64,000 bases of DNA. It comes from Chitinophagaceae bacterium. Its GTDB lineage: Bacteria; Bacteroidota; Bacteroidia; Chitinophagales; Chitinophagaceae. The stretch is from assembly GCA_019638595.1 (NCBI GenBank), contig JAHBTJ010000004.1, forward strand, positions 1-64,000, given 5' to 3'. Position 1 is the first letter of the stretch, and every line of letters begins with the position of its first letter. Positions 18,109-26,596 of the stretch are shown here, one piece after another. The notes below the pieces were generated by a model. That model was not told the DNA's origin. It was given only the letters and a program-made list of their open reading frames with translations, and did no database searches. Both the position numbers and the translations under genes were made by a program.

Positions 18109-18137
18109 AAAAGAGCGGATTATGCCGCTCTTTTTAG
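18109..18137 (+). terminator. Rho-independent terminator after the Tyr-rich lipoprotein gene
   Basis: Arms AAAAGAGCGG (18109-18118) and CCGCTCTTTT (18125-18134) with a 6-nt loop, ending in a T5 run. Confidence 0.88.
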
Positions 18138-18186
18138 TATAAGCTTCAGGTTTGTTTTATTATAAATAATAATACAGCAATAGAAT

Positions 18187-19746
18187 ATGAGGAAAATATT
18201 AATGACGACAGGTTTGGCTCTTTCTTTTTCGGGATTATTTGCACAGGAACCCCTGGACGCAATCCGGTATTCATGGCTCACATCTCAGGGCACCGCCAGG
18301 GCAGAATCAATAGGAGGCGCCACTACCGCTTTAGGAGGCGATATCACATCTTTGTACTCGAACCCGGCAGGACTGGGCTTATATAAAACCGGCGAGTTTG
18401 TATTATCTCCGGGGTTCAATTTTATAACCAACAAAAGCAGTTACCGGGGAGGAGCGGCTTCTGATAACAAAAGTAATTTTACATACGGGCCTATCGGCCT
18501 CGTTTATGGTATTCCTTCCCGCAATAACAGCAAATGGAAGAACATGACCATAGCGCTGGGGCTTAGCCGTTCCGCCAATTTTAATAACAGGGTGTATGTA
18601 GACGGACAAAACAATCAAAGCTCATTTTCTGAAAAATACCTTGAGCAATTAATCAATAACAACGCTACAAATCCCAATGATGCCGCGGTGGATTTTCCGT
18701 ATGGAGCAAGCCTTGGACTGAACACCTATCTTATAGATCCTACCTACGATGATGACGGAAATGTAAACGGATATGTGAGTAATGCCAGTGTGCCTACAGG
18801 TGTAAGACAGCAACAGATCATCAGTACAAAAGGAGGAATATCCGATTTCAGTATTGGCCTGGGAGGAAATTATAATGATGTATTTTATATAGGAGGATCG
18901 CTCAATATTAATACTTTGAAGTTTACACGCACCAGCACGTTTACCGAATCTGACGCCACCGGCGATACGAATAATGATTTTGATCATTTTACCGCAGAAG
19001 ATTATTTAAGTACCGATGGGGTGGGCGCCAGCATTAAGCTGGGCATCATGTTTAAGCCTGTTGATGCGTTACGGGTAGGCATCAGCTTTCACAGCCCTTC
19101 GTGGTATTCGTTTAAAGATACCTATACTTCATCCCTGGAAACAGATACGGAAGGATACCAGGGAGTTAAGTTTCAAAGCTCTCCGGACCTGAACGATGGA
19201 TATGCCGGGGAATACAATTACCGCTACAGAACGCCTATGCGTATTGGTGCAGGGCTGGCATACATGATTGGCACTACGGGTGATGTAAAAGCACAGCGTG
19301 GGTTTATTACCGCTGATATTGAATATGTAAGCTATAAAGGTAATTCGTTTAACTCGCAGGGCGACGCTAATGTTGATGATAAGCAATACTTTTCGGAATT
19401 GAACGGCAGGATTGATGATGTTTTTAAAAATACCGTTAATATGCGGGTAGGGGGTGAGCTGAAGTTTGAAACGGTGATGGTGAGAGCCGGGTTTGCTTAT
19501 TATGGTAACCCTTATACCAACAGGTATTTTAATGATAAGCCACAGGATATAGTGAATGGCAGCAGGATGAATATTACGGGTGGATTGGGCTGGAGAAATA
19601 AAGGAATGTTTGTTGACCTTGCTTATATACACCAGATCATTAATGATGGGTATTATCCTTACAGGTTAGAAACAGGTCCGTACAGTATAGCCGCGATTAA
19701 AAGCACTTCCGGCACCGTATTGCTTACGGTAGGGTTTAAATTCTAA
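18187..19746 (+). CDS. OmpP1/FadL/TodX-family outer-membrane protein
   Basis: A 519-residue protein with a signal peptide (RKILMTTGLALSFSGLFAQ) and the FadL-type opening: a conserved SRLTSQGTARAESIGGATTA-like region (here WLTSQGTARAESIGGA), then LGGDITSLYSNPAGLGLYKTGEFVLSP. The rest is alternating beta strands with Asn/Asp/Gly-rich loops, ending in a barrel strand (VLLTVGFKF). Such proteins carry hydrophobic molecules across the outer membrane; some Bacteroidota relatives (PorV) work in type IX secretion, and the sequence alone does not separate these roles. The short gap 19747-19851 after it has only weak dyads. Confidence 0.88.
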   Translation: MRKILMTTGLALSFSGLFAQEPLDAIRYSWLTSQGTARAESIGGATTALGGDITSLYSNPAGLGLYKTGEFVLSPGFNFITNKSSYRGGAASDNKSNFTYGPIGLVYGIPSRNNSKWKNMTIALGLSRSANFNNRVYVDGQNNQSSFSEKYLEQLINNNATNPNDAAVDFPYGASLGLNTYLIDPTYDDDGNVNGYVSNASVPTGVRQQQIISTKGGISDFSIGLGGNYNDVFYIGGSLNINTLKFTRTSTFTESDATGDTNNDFDHFTAEDYLSTDGVGASIKLGIMFKPVDALRVGISFHSPSWYSFKDTYTSSLETDTEGYQGVKFQSSPDLNDGYAGEYNYRYRTPMRIGAGLAYMIGTTGDVKAQRGFITADIEYVSYKGNSFNSQGDANVDDKQYFSELNGRIDDVFKNTVNMRVGGELKFETVMVRAGFAYYGNPYTNRYFNDKPQDIVNGSRMNITGGLGWRNKGMFVDLAYIHQIINDGYYPYRLETGPYSIAAIKSTSGTVLLTVGFKF

Positions 19747-19851
19747 GCAGCATAAGAGATTGCATATCAACCCTGGTTGAATCAGGGATCACCGGCTGGC
19801 CGGGGTTATTTTACCGGTAAGCTGTTATGACTGTAACCAGCGCGATCCGCT

Positions 19852-20262
19852 TTATTTTTCACCGGCCATTTCAAGAACTATATTCCATTCCTGGTCGGTA
19901 ACAGGCTGTACCGAAAGCCTGCCTAATCTTACCAGCGCCATATTTGCCAGCCGCTTGTCGGCTTTGATTTGTTCCAGGCTTACAGGCTTTTTTAATTTTT
20001 TAGAAGGCTTCAGATCAACCACTACCCAGGTATCATCGTTTGCGGTTGGATCGGGATAATGTTCTTTTGCCACTTTGGCTATGCCCACTATTTCCAGTCC
20101 TTCATTGCTGTGATAGAAAAAAACTTCATCACCCTTTTTCATGGCTTTGAGATTATTGCGGGCCGCATAGTTGCGTACGCCATCCCAAAAAGTTTGTTTA
20201 TCTTTTTCCAGTTGATCCCAACTGTATTTGAACGGTTCCGATTTTACAAGCCAGTAAGCCAT
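19852..20262 (-). CDS. EVE-domain protein
   Basis: A 136-residue single-domain protein that matches the EVE/thymocyte-nuclear-protein-1 family throughout: YWLVKSEPFKYSWDQL at the start, FWDGVRNYAARNNLKAMKKG, then VFFYHSNEGLEIVGIAKV. EVE is a PUA-like fold; relatives bind modified bases, often alongside restriction systems. No restriction genes are present here. It is 55 bp downstream of ribH on the same strand. A housekeeping RNA- or DNA-modification reader is the likely role, but this is inference. Confidence 0.92.
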   Translation of the reverse strand: MAYWLVKSEPFKYSWDQLEKDKQTFWDGVRNYAARNNLKAMKKGDEVFFYHSNEGLEIVGIAKVAKEHYPDPTANDDTWVVVDLKPSKKLKKPVSLEQIKADKRLANMALVRLGRLSVQPVTDQEWNIVLEMAGEK

Positions 20263-20317
20263 AGAAGAAATATGATTTTAATGCAGGATACCATATACCC
20301 GGTACCCGTGTTCATTT

Positions 20318-20836
20318 TCAATGATCACCTGCGTTGCGGTGGTTCCCGAAAGTGTTTTTCAGCGTTATCATTTTTAAAGCGGTAATGGCTGCTTCTTCAC
20401 CTTTATGGCCATGCTTTCCACCTGTTCTGTCCTGTGCCTGCTGATCATTTTCTACCGTTAATACTCCAAAAACAGAAGGTACAGGCAACTGTATGTTCAA
20501 TTGCACAATACCATCGGTAATGCCTTTGCAAACATATTCAAAATGCGGGGTGTCGCCACGTATTACACAGGCAAGCGCTATAAAAGCGTCCGGCTTCGAT
20601 TCCGTATACCGGTAGGCTTCCCAATATGCGGAAATGCCATAAGGCACTTCGAACGCACCGGGCACCGTGATCACTTTATAGTCTATACCGTGTGTTTTTA
20701 ATATCTTAATACAGCCTTCCTCCAGTTTGCTTACAATGCTGTTGTTCCACTCCGTACGTACTATTACAACACAGGCACTTTGGGGTAAAGTGCCTGTATC
20801 AATGCTATATAAGTTACTATTGCTAATTTCAGCCAT
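20318..20836 (-). CDS. ribH: 6,7-dimethyl-8-ribityllumazine synthase
   Basis: A 172-residue lumazine synthase, the penultimate step of riboflavin synthesis, which condenses the ribityl-diaminouracil with dihydroxybutanone phosphate. Diagnostic segments are VPGAFEVPYGI, ALACVIRGDTPHFEYV (with the catalytic His) and FGVLTVENDQQAQDRTGGKH, followed by GHKGEEAA. No other rib gene is in the window. It begins 5 bp after the stop of the upstream TPR gene, so the two are co-transcribed. Confidence 0.96.
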   Translation of the reverse strand: MAEISNSNLYSIDTGTLPQSACVVIVRTEWNNSIVSKLEEGCIKILKTHGIDYKVITVPGAFEVPYGISAYWEAYRYTESKPDAFIALACVIRGDTPHFEYVCKGITDGIVQLNIQLPVPSVFGVLTVENDQQAQDRTGGKHGHKGEEAAITALKMITLKNTFGNHRNAGDH

Positions 20837-20841
20837 GATGG

Positions 20842-21507
20842 TTATTCAGTTGCACCCAGTTTACCCAAATATTTTTCTGCCGAAAATCCACGCTCGGTCC
20901 TTGGAAACTTATTCTTCAATTGGGTAAATAATTCAATCGCTTCTTTGTTTTTACCCATTATTTCATAAAGACTGGCTGCGCGGTATAAATATTCAGACGA
21001 CATGGTTTGATTCGTTTCGAATATTGTTGCGGCTTTTTTATAGTTCTCAATCGCTTCTTCGTTTTTCTTCAGTTCCGAATATGCATCGCCCAGCAGGCCG
21101 TACACCAAAGCCTGTGTTTGCACCGAACCTTTGGCGTCAAATTCCTTCAGGTATTTAACAGCGTTGTTGTAATCGCCCAGTTGCAGGTAGCTTTCGCCGG
21201 CGTATAATTTAGCCAGGTTCCCGGATGGAGTGTTCCCGAATTTACTGATCACTTTCAAAAAGCCCGCATTTCTGCCGTCGCCATTCAATGCTAATTGCAA
21301 AGAGTCTGAAGCAAAATATTCCTGCGCCTGCGCTATCGCTTCCACTGCTTTTTGTTCCTCGGGCAGCTTAAACCAGTATTTATATCCAAAATAGCCACCC
21401 ACCAAAAGAATGATGGCGCCCAGCACTACAAGGAGGGTTTTGTTGTTTTTTTCCCAGAAACCGTACCTTCTTACTACCGCTTCTTCATGTTTACTTTTAC
21501 TGCTCAT
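20842..21507 (-). CDS. Membrane-anchored tetratricopeptide-repeat protein (YfgM-like)
   Basis: A 221-residue protein: a short charged cytoplasmic start, one membrane helix (about 25-45, TLLVVLGAIILLVGGYFGYK), then a periplasmic part with about three TPR-type helix pairs. Examples are AKLYAGESYLQLGDYNNAVK, YGLLGDAYSELKKNEEAIEN and YRAASLYEIMGKNKEAIELF. This is the layout of YfgM/BamD-like ancillary factors that hold envelope proteins. It is directly upstream of ribH (5 bp apart). The partner is unknown. Confidence 0.85.
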   Translation of the reverse strand: MSSKSKHEEAVVRRYGFWEKNNKTLLVVLGAIILLVGGYFGYKYWFKLPEEQKAVEAIAQAQEYFASDSLQLALNGDGRNAGFLKVISKFGNTPSGNLAKLYAGESYLQLGDYNNAVKYLKEFDAKGSVQTQALVYGLLGDAYSELKKNEEAIENYKKAATIFETNQTMSSEYLYRAASLYEIMGKNKEAIELFTQLKNKFPRTERGFSAEKYLGKLGATE

Positions 21508-21583
21508 TTTATGTAATTGTTCTGTATGTTGTTTAGTTTTTAAACCTGTAATTGTATTTAATTGAATGCAGGTTATTGCCGGT

Positions 21584-22594
21584 CTAATCCACTATAAAAG
21601 GATAATCCTGCTGTATATACACGTCTTTTAAAAGCTCATCTTCGCCGGGCCAGGGGCTTTCTTCCGCAAATTTCACTGATTCATCCACCTCGTTTTTCAC
21701 CCATTCGTTTATTGCTTCAACTTCAGATTCCGGCACCTTAAAATCATTCAACAGCTTTTCCCTGGTATAATCAATAGGGTCGCGTTGCTTGTATTCTTCC
21801 ACTTCTTCTTTGGTGCGGTATTTCTGGGGGTCGCTCATTGAGTGCCCTTTATAACGGTAGGTTTTTATTTCCAGCAAAGTGGGGCCGCCGCCTTCACGGG
21901 CTCTTTTTACAGCGCGCAGCACAGCTTCATGTACCGCTTCGGGACTCATACCGTCCACGCTGTCGCCGGGCATATCATACGCATCAGCCAGCTTATAAAT
22001 ATCAATTACGTTCGATGTTCTTTGCACCGAAGTGCCCATTGCGTAATTATTGTTTTCACAAATGAATATCACGGGCAGCTTCCACAGCATGGCCAGGTTA
22101 AACGTTTCATGTAATATACCCTGCCTGGCTGCCCCGTCTCCAAAAAATGTAAGCGATACATTACCGGTTCCTTTATACTGTTCGGCAAAAGCCAGCCCAG
22201 CCCCGGTTCCTATTTGTGCTCCTACTATACCGTGTCCGCCAAAAAATCTTTCTTTTACTCCAAAAAAGTGCATGCTTCCGCCTTTGCCTTTCGAACAACC
22301 GGTTGCTTTCCCGTACAATTCGGCCATACAAGCTTTAGCTGTAATTCCTTTGGCTATTGCCAGCCCATGATCGCGGTAAGCGGTAATAAAAGTATCCTCC
22401 GGGTTGGTAGCGGTCATGCAGCCGGCCGCCAGCGCCTCCTGTCCGATATACAAATGGCAGAATCCACGGATCTTTTGCATACCGTACAATTGCCCTGCTT
22501 TTTCTTCAAAACGACGCAGTAAAAGCATTAATCTGTACCAGTACAGGTAGGTTTCTTTTGTAAATTTTACGTTTCCTTTTATTGTAGTACTCAC
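21584..22594 (-). CDS. pdhA: Pyruvate dehydrogenase E1 component, alpha subunit
   Basis: A 336-residue thiamine-diphosphate enzyme. The TPP motif is FFGDGAARQGILHETFNLA with the downstream ENNNYAMGT. The opening LRRFEEKAGQLYGMQKIRGF, then HLYIGQEALAAG, KGKGGSMHFF and GGHGIVGAQI are all conserved, as is the phosphorylation-loop region YRYKGHSMSDPQKYR. It pairs with pdhB at 13.7 kb. The GTG at 22592-22594 is chosen as start; a TTG seven codons upstream (22615) is also in frame, and no ATG precedes the conserved region. Confidence 0.95.
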   Translation of the reverse strand: MSTTIKGNVKFTKETYLYWYRLMLLLRRFEEKAGQLYGMQKIRGFCHLYIGQEALAAGCMTATNPEDTFITAYRDHGLAIAKGITAKACMAELYGKATGCSKGKGGSMHFFGVKERFFGGHGIVGAQIGTGAGLAFAEQYKGTGNVSLTFFGDGAARQGILHETFNLAMLWKLPVIFICENNNYAMGTSVQRTSNVIDIYKLADAYDMPGDSVDGMSPEAVHEAVLRAVKRAREGGGPTLLEIKTYRYKGHSMSDPQKYRTKEEVEEYKQRDPIDYTREKLLNDFKVPESEVEAINEWVKNEVDESVKFAEESPWPGEDELLKDVYIQQDYPFIVD

Positions 22595-22717
22595 GCAGCA
22601 AAATTTGAGCGGCAAATATATGTGTTAAATCGCAAATTGTAAATTTCAAATTCCTGCGGCTTTCATTGCCAAAAATTTGATTTTCAGCTTTATTTTCGGG
22701 CTTTAATACTTGTTTGT

Positions 22718-23800
22718 TTGTTGAGGTTGAACGAAATATCACTAACGCAATTCCGTAATTATAGTCATGCAACTTTCCGTTTTAATAAAGCAGTGACAGG
22801 CATTAGCGGGCTTAACGGCAGCGGCAAAACCAATCTTATTGACGCTGTTTACTACCTGTGCTTTACTAAAAGTTATTTTGGTAAAACGGATGCGCTGAAC
22901 ACCCAAAATGGGAAAGCCGGCTTCAGGCTCGAAGGAAAATTTTCTTCTTCCGGCCGGCACCCGGCGGTAACAGCCATTGTGCGGGAAACGGGTAAAAAGG
23001 AGTTTTCGGTGGATGGCGTACCCTATACAAAAATGGCTGCTCATATAGGTAAGTTACCCTGCGTTATGATTGCACCGGATGATACTTCTATCATTATGGA
23101 CGGCAGTGAAGAGCGCCGCAGGTTTATGGATTATACTATTTCGCAACTGGATGCGGAATACCTGCAGCTACTGATAGATTATAATAAGATATTACAGCAA
23201 AGAAACAGCCTGCTTAAGCAAGCCGCTGAAACGGGCACAATGGATAACAGCTTAATGGAGATACTTTCGAACCAACTGGCCGGGCGGGGGCAGGCAATCT
23301 ATGCCAAAAGAAAGCAGTTTGTAGGAGAGTTTATCCCGGTAGTGATTGATTTGTATAACAACATATGCGGGCATCAGGAAAAATTAGCAGTAAATTATAT
23401 AAGCAATTTACAATCAGCATCTTTTAAAGAAATATTGCTGCAAAATAAATCCCGCGACCTGGCGCTGCAAAGGACTTCACGGGGCATACATCGCGATGAC
23501 CTGGAATTTGCTCTGAATGGCGATATATTTAAGCTGGTGGCATCGCAGGGACAGCGCAAAAGCCTGCTTTTTGCGCTCAAACTGGCGGAGTTCGAAATAT
23601 TATTAAAGCATAAGGGATTTCCTCCTTTATTGTTGCTGGATGACGTATTTGAAAAGCTGGATGAAAAAAGAATGTACAACCTGCTGACAAAAGTGTGTGT
23701 ACAAAACCAGGGGCAGGTATTTATCACCGATACACATGCCGAAAGATTGAATAGCGCTTTACAGGTACTGAATGTGGATTACGAGATCATACAATTGTAA
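22718..23800 (+). CDS. recF: DNA replication and repair protein RecF
   Basis: A 360-residue SMC-like ATPase that loads RecA at gaps. It shows the opening LNEISLTQFRNY, Walker A GLNGSGKTNLIDA, the signature SQGQRKSLLFALKLAE and Walker B LLLDDVFEKLDEKR, and ends with the conserved QVFITDTHAERL. The conserved N-terminus begins at TTG codons (22718 and 22721) and no in-frame ATG or GTG lies upstream, so recF appears to start at TTG. A DUF721 gene follows, the usual order in this phylum. Confidence 0.95.
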   Translation: MLRLNEISLTQFRNYSHATFRFNKAVTGISGLNGSGKTNLIDAVYYLCFTKSYFGKTDALNTQNGKAGFRLEGKFSSSGRHPAVTAIVRETGKKEFSVDGVPYTKMAAHIGKLPCVMIAPDDTSIIMDGSEERRRFMDYTISQLDAEYLQLLIDYNKILQQRNSLLKQAAETGTMDNSLMEILSNQLAGRGQAIYAKRKQFVGEFIPVVIDLYNNICGHQEKLAVNYISNLQSASFKEILLQNKSRDLALQRTSRGIHRDDLEFALNGDIFKLVASQGQRKSLLFALKLAEFEILLKHKGFPPLLLLDDVFEKLDEKRMYNLLTKVCVQNQGQVFITDTHAERLNSALQVLNVDYEIIQL

Positions 23801-23859
23801 CTATGCGAGAGGCGGTTAATCTTTCCAATGAATTTGCTGTTTCTTTTTACCTTAGCATT

Positions 23860-24141
23860 ATGGGTGAATATTCGATGGGTGATGCGCTGAAGTCATTCCT
23901 GCAGAAAAGCAAGCTGAAAAGTACCATACAATCGTTGCAGATAACGGATGTGTGGGAACAAATAATGGGAAAAACAATTGCTAAGTATACAGACAAAATC
24001 CAGATCATCAACCGGACGCTGTTCATTACTACTTCCGTGGCTCCGTTAAAGAACGAGCTGCTTTACCAAAAAGAAAAGATCATACAACGCGTTAATGAAG
24101 CTATGGGCGAAGCCCTGATAAACGAGGTTGTAATTCAATAA
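23860..24141 (+). CDS. DUF721 (DciA-like) protein
   Basis: A 93-residue protein from ATG 23860 (MGEYSMGDALKSFLQKSKLK). An in-frame ATG at 23803, three bases after recF, would add 19 residues that do not resemble the family, so the shorter form is preferred. The body (ITDVWEQIMGKTIAKYTDKI, then LFITTSVAPLKNELLYQKEK) is the typical Bacteroidota DUF721. DciA-type relatives load the replicative helicase; that role is inferred for this one. The gene lies immediately after recF and is probably co-transcribed. Confidence 0.88.
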   Translation: MGEYSMGDALKSFLQKSKLKSTIQSLQITDVWEQIMGKTIAKYTDKIQIINRTLFITTSVAPLKNELLYQKEKIIQRVNEAMGEALINEVVIQ

Positions 24142-24162
24142 GGCTTAATTGAATAAATTATT

Positions 24163-25344
24163 ATGAACGAGGTCGTTATTGTATCTGCTGTCCGGACGCC
24201 TGTCGGAAGTTTTGGAGGCGCGCTCAAAAGCCTGTCTGCCACACAATTAGGCGCTGTGGCTGTAAAAAACGCTGTAAGCAGGTCTGGAATATCTCCTGCG
24301 CTGGTACAGGAAGTTTTGATGGGTTGCGTAATACAGGCAAACCTGGGGCAGGCGCCAGCCAGGCAGGCTGCCAGGCTGGCCGGGTTGCCCGACCATGTTG
24401 TTTGTACTACCGTTAATAAAGTGTGTGCCAGCGGTATGAAGGCAGTTACGCAGGCAGCGCAAAGCATATTGCTGGGTGATGCCGATATAATAGTAGCCGG
24501 AGGAATGGAAAGCATGACCAATATTCCTTTTTATTCGGAACATACACGCTGGGGAAACAAGTATGGAAACGTTGCGCTTACAGACGGGCTGGTACGGGAT
24601 GGACTTACAGATGTATATGATGGGAAAGCCATGGGGTTTGCTGCTGAACTGTGTGCCCGCGACTGCAGTATTACCCGGCAGGAGCAGGACGCTTTCGCGA
24701 TAGAAAGTTATAAACGAGCACAGTCTGCATGGCAAAAAAAACTATTTGCCAACGAAGTGGTCCCTGTAGAAATTCCCCAGAAAAAAGGAGACGCGGTTGT
24801 TGTTGACAAAGACGAAGAACCTTTTAATGTAAAATTTGATAAAATACCTTCTTTATCCCCGGCTTTTGAAAAAAACGGGACTGTTACTGCCGCGAACGCA
24901 TCTACCCTTAACGATGGTGCGGCGGCATTGTTGCTAATGAGCAAAGCAAAAGCGGAAGAGCTTGGACTAAGGCCCATTGCCAAAATACTTTCGTATGCAG
25001 ATGCAGAGCAGGCGCCGGAGTGGTTCACTACAACGCCTGCCCTGGCTGTTCCTAAAGCTGTGGCAAAGGCCGGACTTGAAATGACTAGCATTGAGTTCTG
25101 GGAAATAAATGAAGCCTTTAGTGTAGTGGGAATAGAGAACAGCAGGCGTATGAAACTGGATCCGTTAAAGGTAAATGTGCATGGGGGAGCCGTGGCGCTG
25201 GGGCACCCACTGGGGGCAAGCGGTGCAAGAATACTGGTTACGCTTATAAACGTATTAAAGGCAAATAATGCCCGGTTTGGCGCGGCAGGTATATGCAACG
25301 GGGGAGGAGGGGCCAGTGCGATGGTGATCGAAAATGTTAATTGA
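24163..25344 (+). CDS. Acetyl-CoA C-acetyltransferase (thiolase)
   Basis: A 393-residue thiolase with the complete active site: nucleophilic Cys near residue 88 (VNKVCASGMKA), the WEINEAFS motif, His in GGAVALGHPLGASGAR, and the second Cys in GICNGGGGASA. It condenses two acetyl-CoA molecules or cleaves acetoacetyl-CoA. The length and GGMESMTN motif fit the biosynthetic-type AtoB/ThlA group rather than the FadA group. No beta-oxidation genes are adjacent. Confidence 0.94.
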   Translation: MNEVVIVSAVRTPVGSFGGALKSLSATQLGAVAVKNAVSRSGISPALVQEVLMGCVIQANLGQAPARQAARLAGLPDHVVCTTVNKVCASGMKAVTQAAQSILLGDADIIVAGGMESMTNIPFYSEHTRWGNKYGNVALTDGLVRDGLTDVYDGKAMGFAAELCARDCSITRQEQDAFAIESYKRAQSAWQKKLFANEVVPVEIPQKKGDAVVVDKDEEPFNVKFDKIPSLSPAFEKNGTVTAANASTLNDGAAALLLMSKAKAEELGLRPIAKILSYADAEQAPEWFTTTPALAVPKAVAKAGLEMTSIEFWEINEAFSVVGIENSRRMKLDPLKVNVHGGAVALGHPLGASGARILVTLINVLKANNARFGAAGICNGGGGASAMVIENVN

Positions 25345-25367
25345 AACCCGGGTGTGGTAAAAAAGAA

Positions 25368-25458
25368 AGCAACAGAAAATGAAAATTTTTGTAATGGTTA
25401 AAGAGGCTGAATGCTAAAGCTCTGCATATTTAAATACGCGGAACCATTTTCTGTTGCT
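25368..25458. other. Long-armed inverted repeat after the thiolase gene
   Basis: The perfect 14-bp arms 25368-25381 (AGCAACAGAAAATG) and 25445-25458 (its complement) enclose 63 bp. The repeat starts 24 bp after the thiolase stop, in the gene-free stretch 25345-25970. No T-run follows, so it is not a plain terminator. It could be a 3' RNA structure or a very small mobile-element remnant. Confidence 0.55.
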
Positions 25459-25680
25459 GTTCATTTCAATGTTTTACGGACGGTAAAAACATCGGTTGTT
25501 TTTAAAGGGTTAAGGGGTTGGTGTGTTTAACGGCAGCCTAGGTTTTTCTAAGGATAAATTATCTGATCATGATTTAGCGCATGATTTGGTTTCTCAGGAT
25601 TGGGTTTAAAAACGGGTTTTAAGTATTGGATTTGCATTGCAAAGAAACGTTGATAAAATGTTTAAAAAAATAGGAGATTA

Positions 25681-25800
25681 TATATTTGTAACGTAATATG
25701 AATTGAAACTCGGCTGTAGAAAAGAAACTACAGTTTGGTATATTTACGATAAGGGATAAGCCTTGTAAATATACCTGGTTTCAAAAATATTTCCTTTTTC
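25681..25800 (+). ncRNA. Candidate structured small RNA (promoter element plus two hairpins)
   Basis: TATATTTG at 25681-25688 matches the Bacteroidota -7 element TANNTTTG exactly, but no good -33 element was found at the right distance. Downstream lie two consecutive hairpins. The first is CTGTAG/CTACAG (25714-25719 and 25728-25733). The second is GGTATATTTAC/GTAAATATACC (25737-25747 and 25765-25775), with an inner 4-bp AAGG/CCTT extension. A T-rich stretch follows (25789-25813). No coding frame fits. A short non-coding RNA or a leader of the downstream gene (25971) are both possible. Confidence 0.35.
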
Positions 25801-25970
25801 CGTGACTTTTTTAGATTATGTGTGCTATAAATACTTTTCTGTACTTGTTTAGCATCAGTAAAGCGGAATAGCGGGTACGATAATATCGCCTGGTTTATTG
25901 CCAATAATAACTCGTATTTTTCCTATAGTTGTTTTTGTATCGTATCAAGCCTGCAACTCAAACTTATTCT

Positions 25971-26558
25971 ATGCAAAAAATAGTTTTTTGCTTTCTTTTC
26001 GTGGTATTCTTTTCTGCTAAAGGCAACTCACAAGTTTACATGCATGGAGCAGGGATTGGTGGTTATTTTACAGATGTGCCCGGGGCCTATCTGGCCTTTA
26101 CGTATTCACCGCGTATTAATTTTATTGAAAACGAAGTGCTGTCCTTATCTGCCGGTATACCGGTAAGCATGGGGTTTTCGGGAAATTATTACGCTAATTA
26201 TAATTCAAATTACGACCCTTACGAAGAAAATACATTGCGTGTTATGCTGAATGTTCCTTTTATAGTGAATATAAACTGGGGAGCAGGATCCACCAAACAA
26301 AATGAAAGAAGGGTTGGCTTTTTTGCGGGCGCGGGCTTTGGATATCATTTTGGAGATACCGGGTACAAACTGGATAGATGGGGCAATGAACTGGAGGTAA
26401 GGGATTACAGGAGCTCTTACGGGCCGGCAGGCAATTTGGGAGCCAGGTTTAAAATAGGAAGATTGCAGAAGAACCTTGAAGCCAGGTTTTCTTTTATGAA
26501 GGGGATCAATAACGCGGATGTAGGTGTTTTTGGAATAGCGGCTTTATTTAATTTTTAG
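25971..26558 (+). CDS. Secreted outer-membrane beta-barrel protein
   Basis: A 195-residue protein from the ATG at 25971, which begins a signal peptide (QKIVFCFLFVVFFSAKGNSQ). An upstream in-frame start at 25929 would put 14 residues before it. The mature part is alternating strands with Gly/Tyr-rich turns (SLSAGIPVSMGFSGNYYANY, RRVGFFAGAGFGYHFG) and ends in a C-terminal Phe (FGIAALFNF), as for 8-stranded OmpX/OmpA-like barrels. The function is unknown. A gene-free leader of over 600 bp precedes it. Confidence 0.78.
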   Translation: MQKIVFCFLFVVFFSAKGNSQVYMHGAGIGGYFTDVPGAYLAFTYSPRINFIENEVLSLSAGIPVSMGFSGNYYANYNSNYDPYEENTLRVMLNVPFIVNINWGAGSTKQNERRVGFFAGAGFGYHFGDTGYKLDRWGNELEVRDYRSSYGPAGNLGARFKIGRLQKNLEARFSFMKGINNADVGVFGIAALFNF

Positions 26559-26596
26559 CGGGTGCTGATCAGCCTTTGACTGGTTGCATGCTCAAT

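Noticed and set aside
19747-19851. Terminator between the FadL-type gene and the EVE gene
   Set aside because: Only weak dyads (CCCTG/CAGGG, CCGG/CCGG) without a T-run.
24708-25298. 196-codon minus-strand frame opposite the thiolase gene
   Set aside because: It is complementary to a conserved coding region and shows no plausible start or neighbour context.
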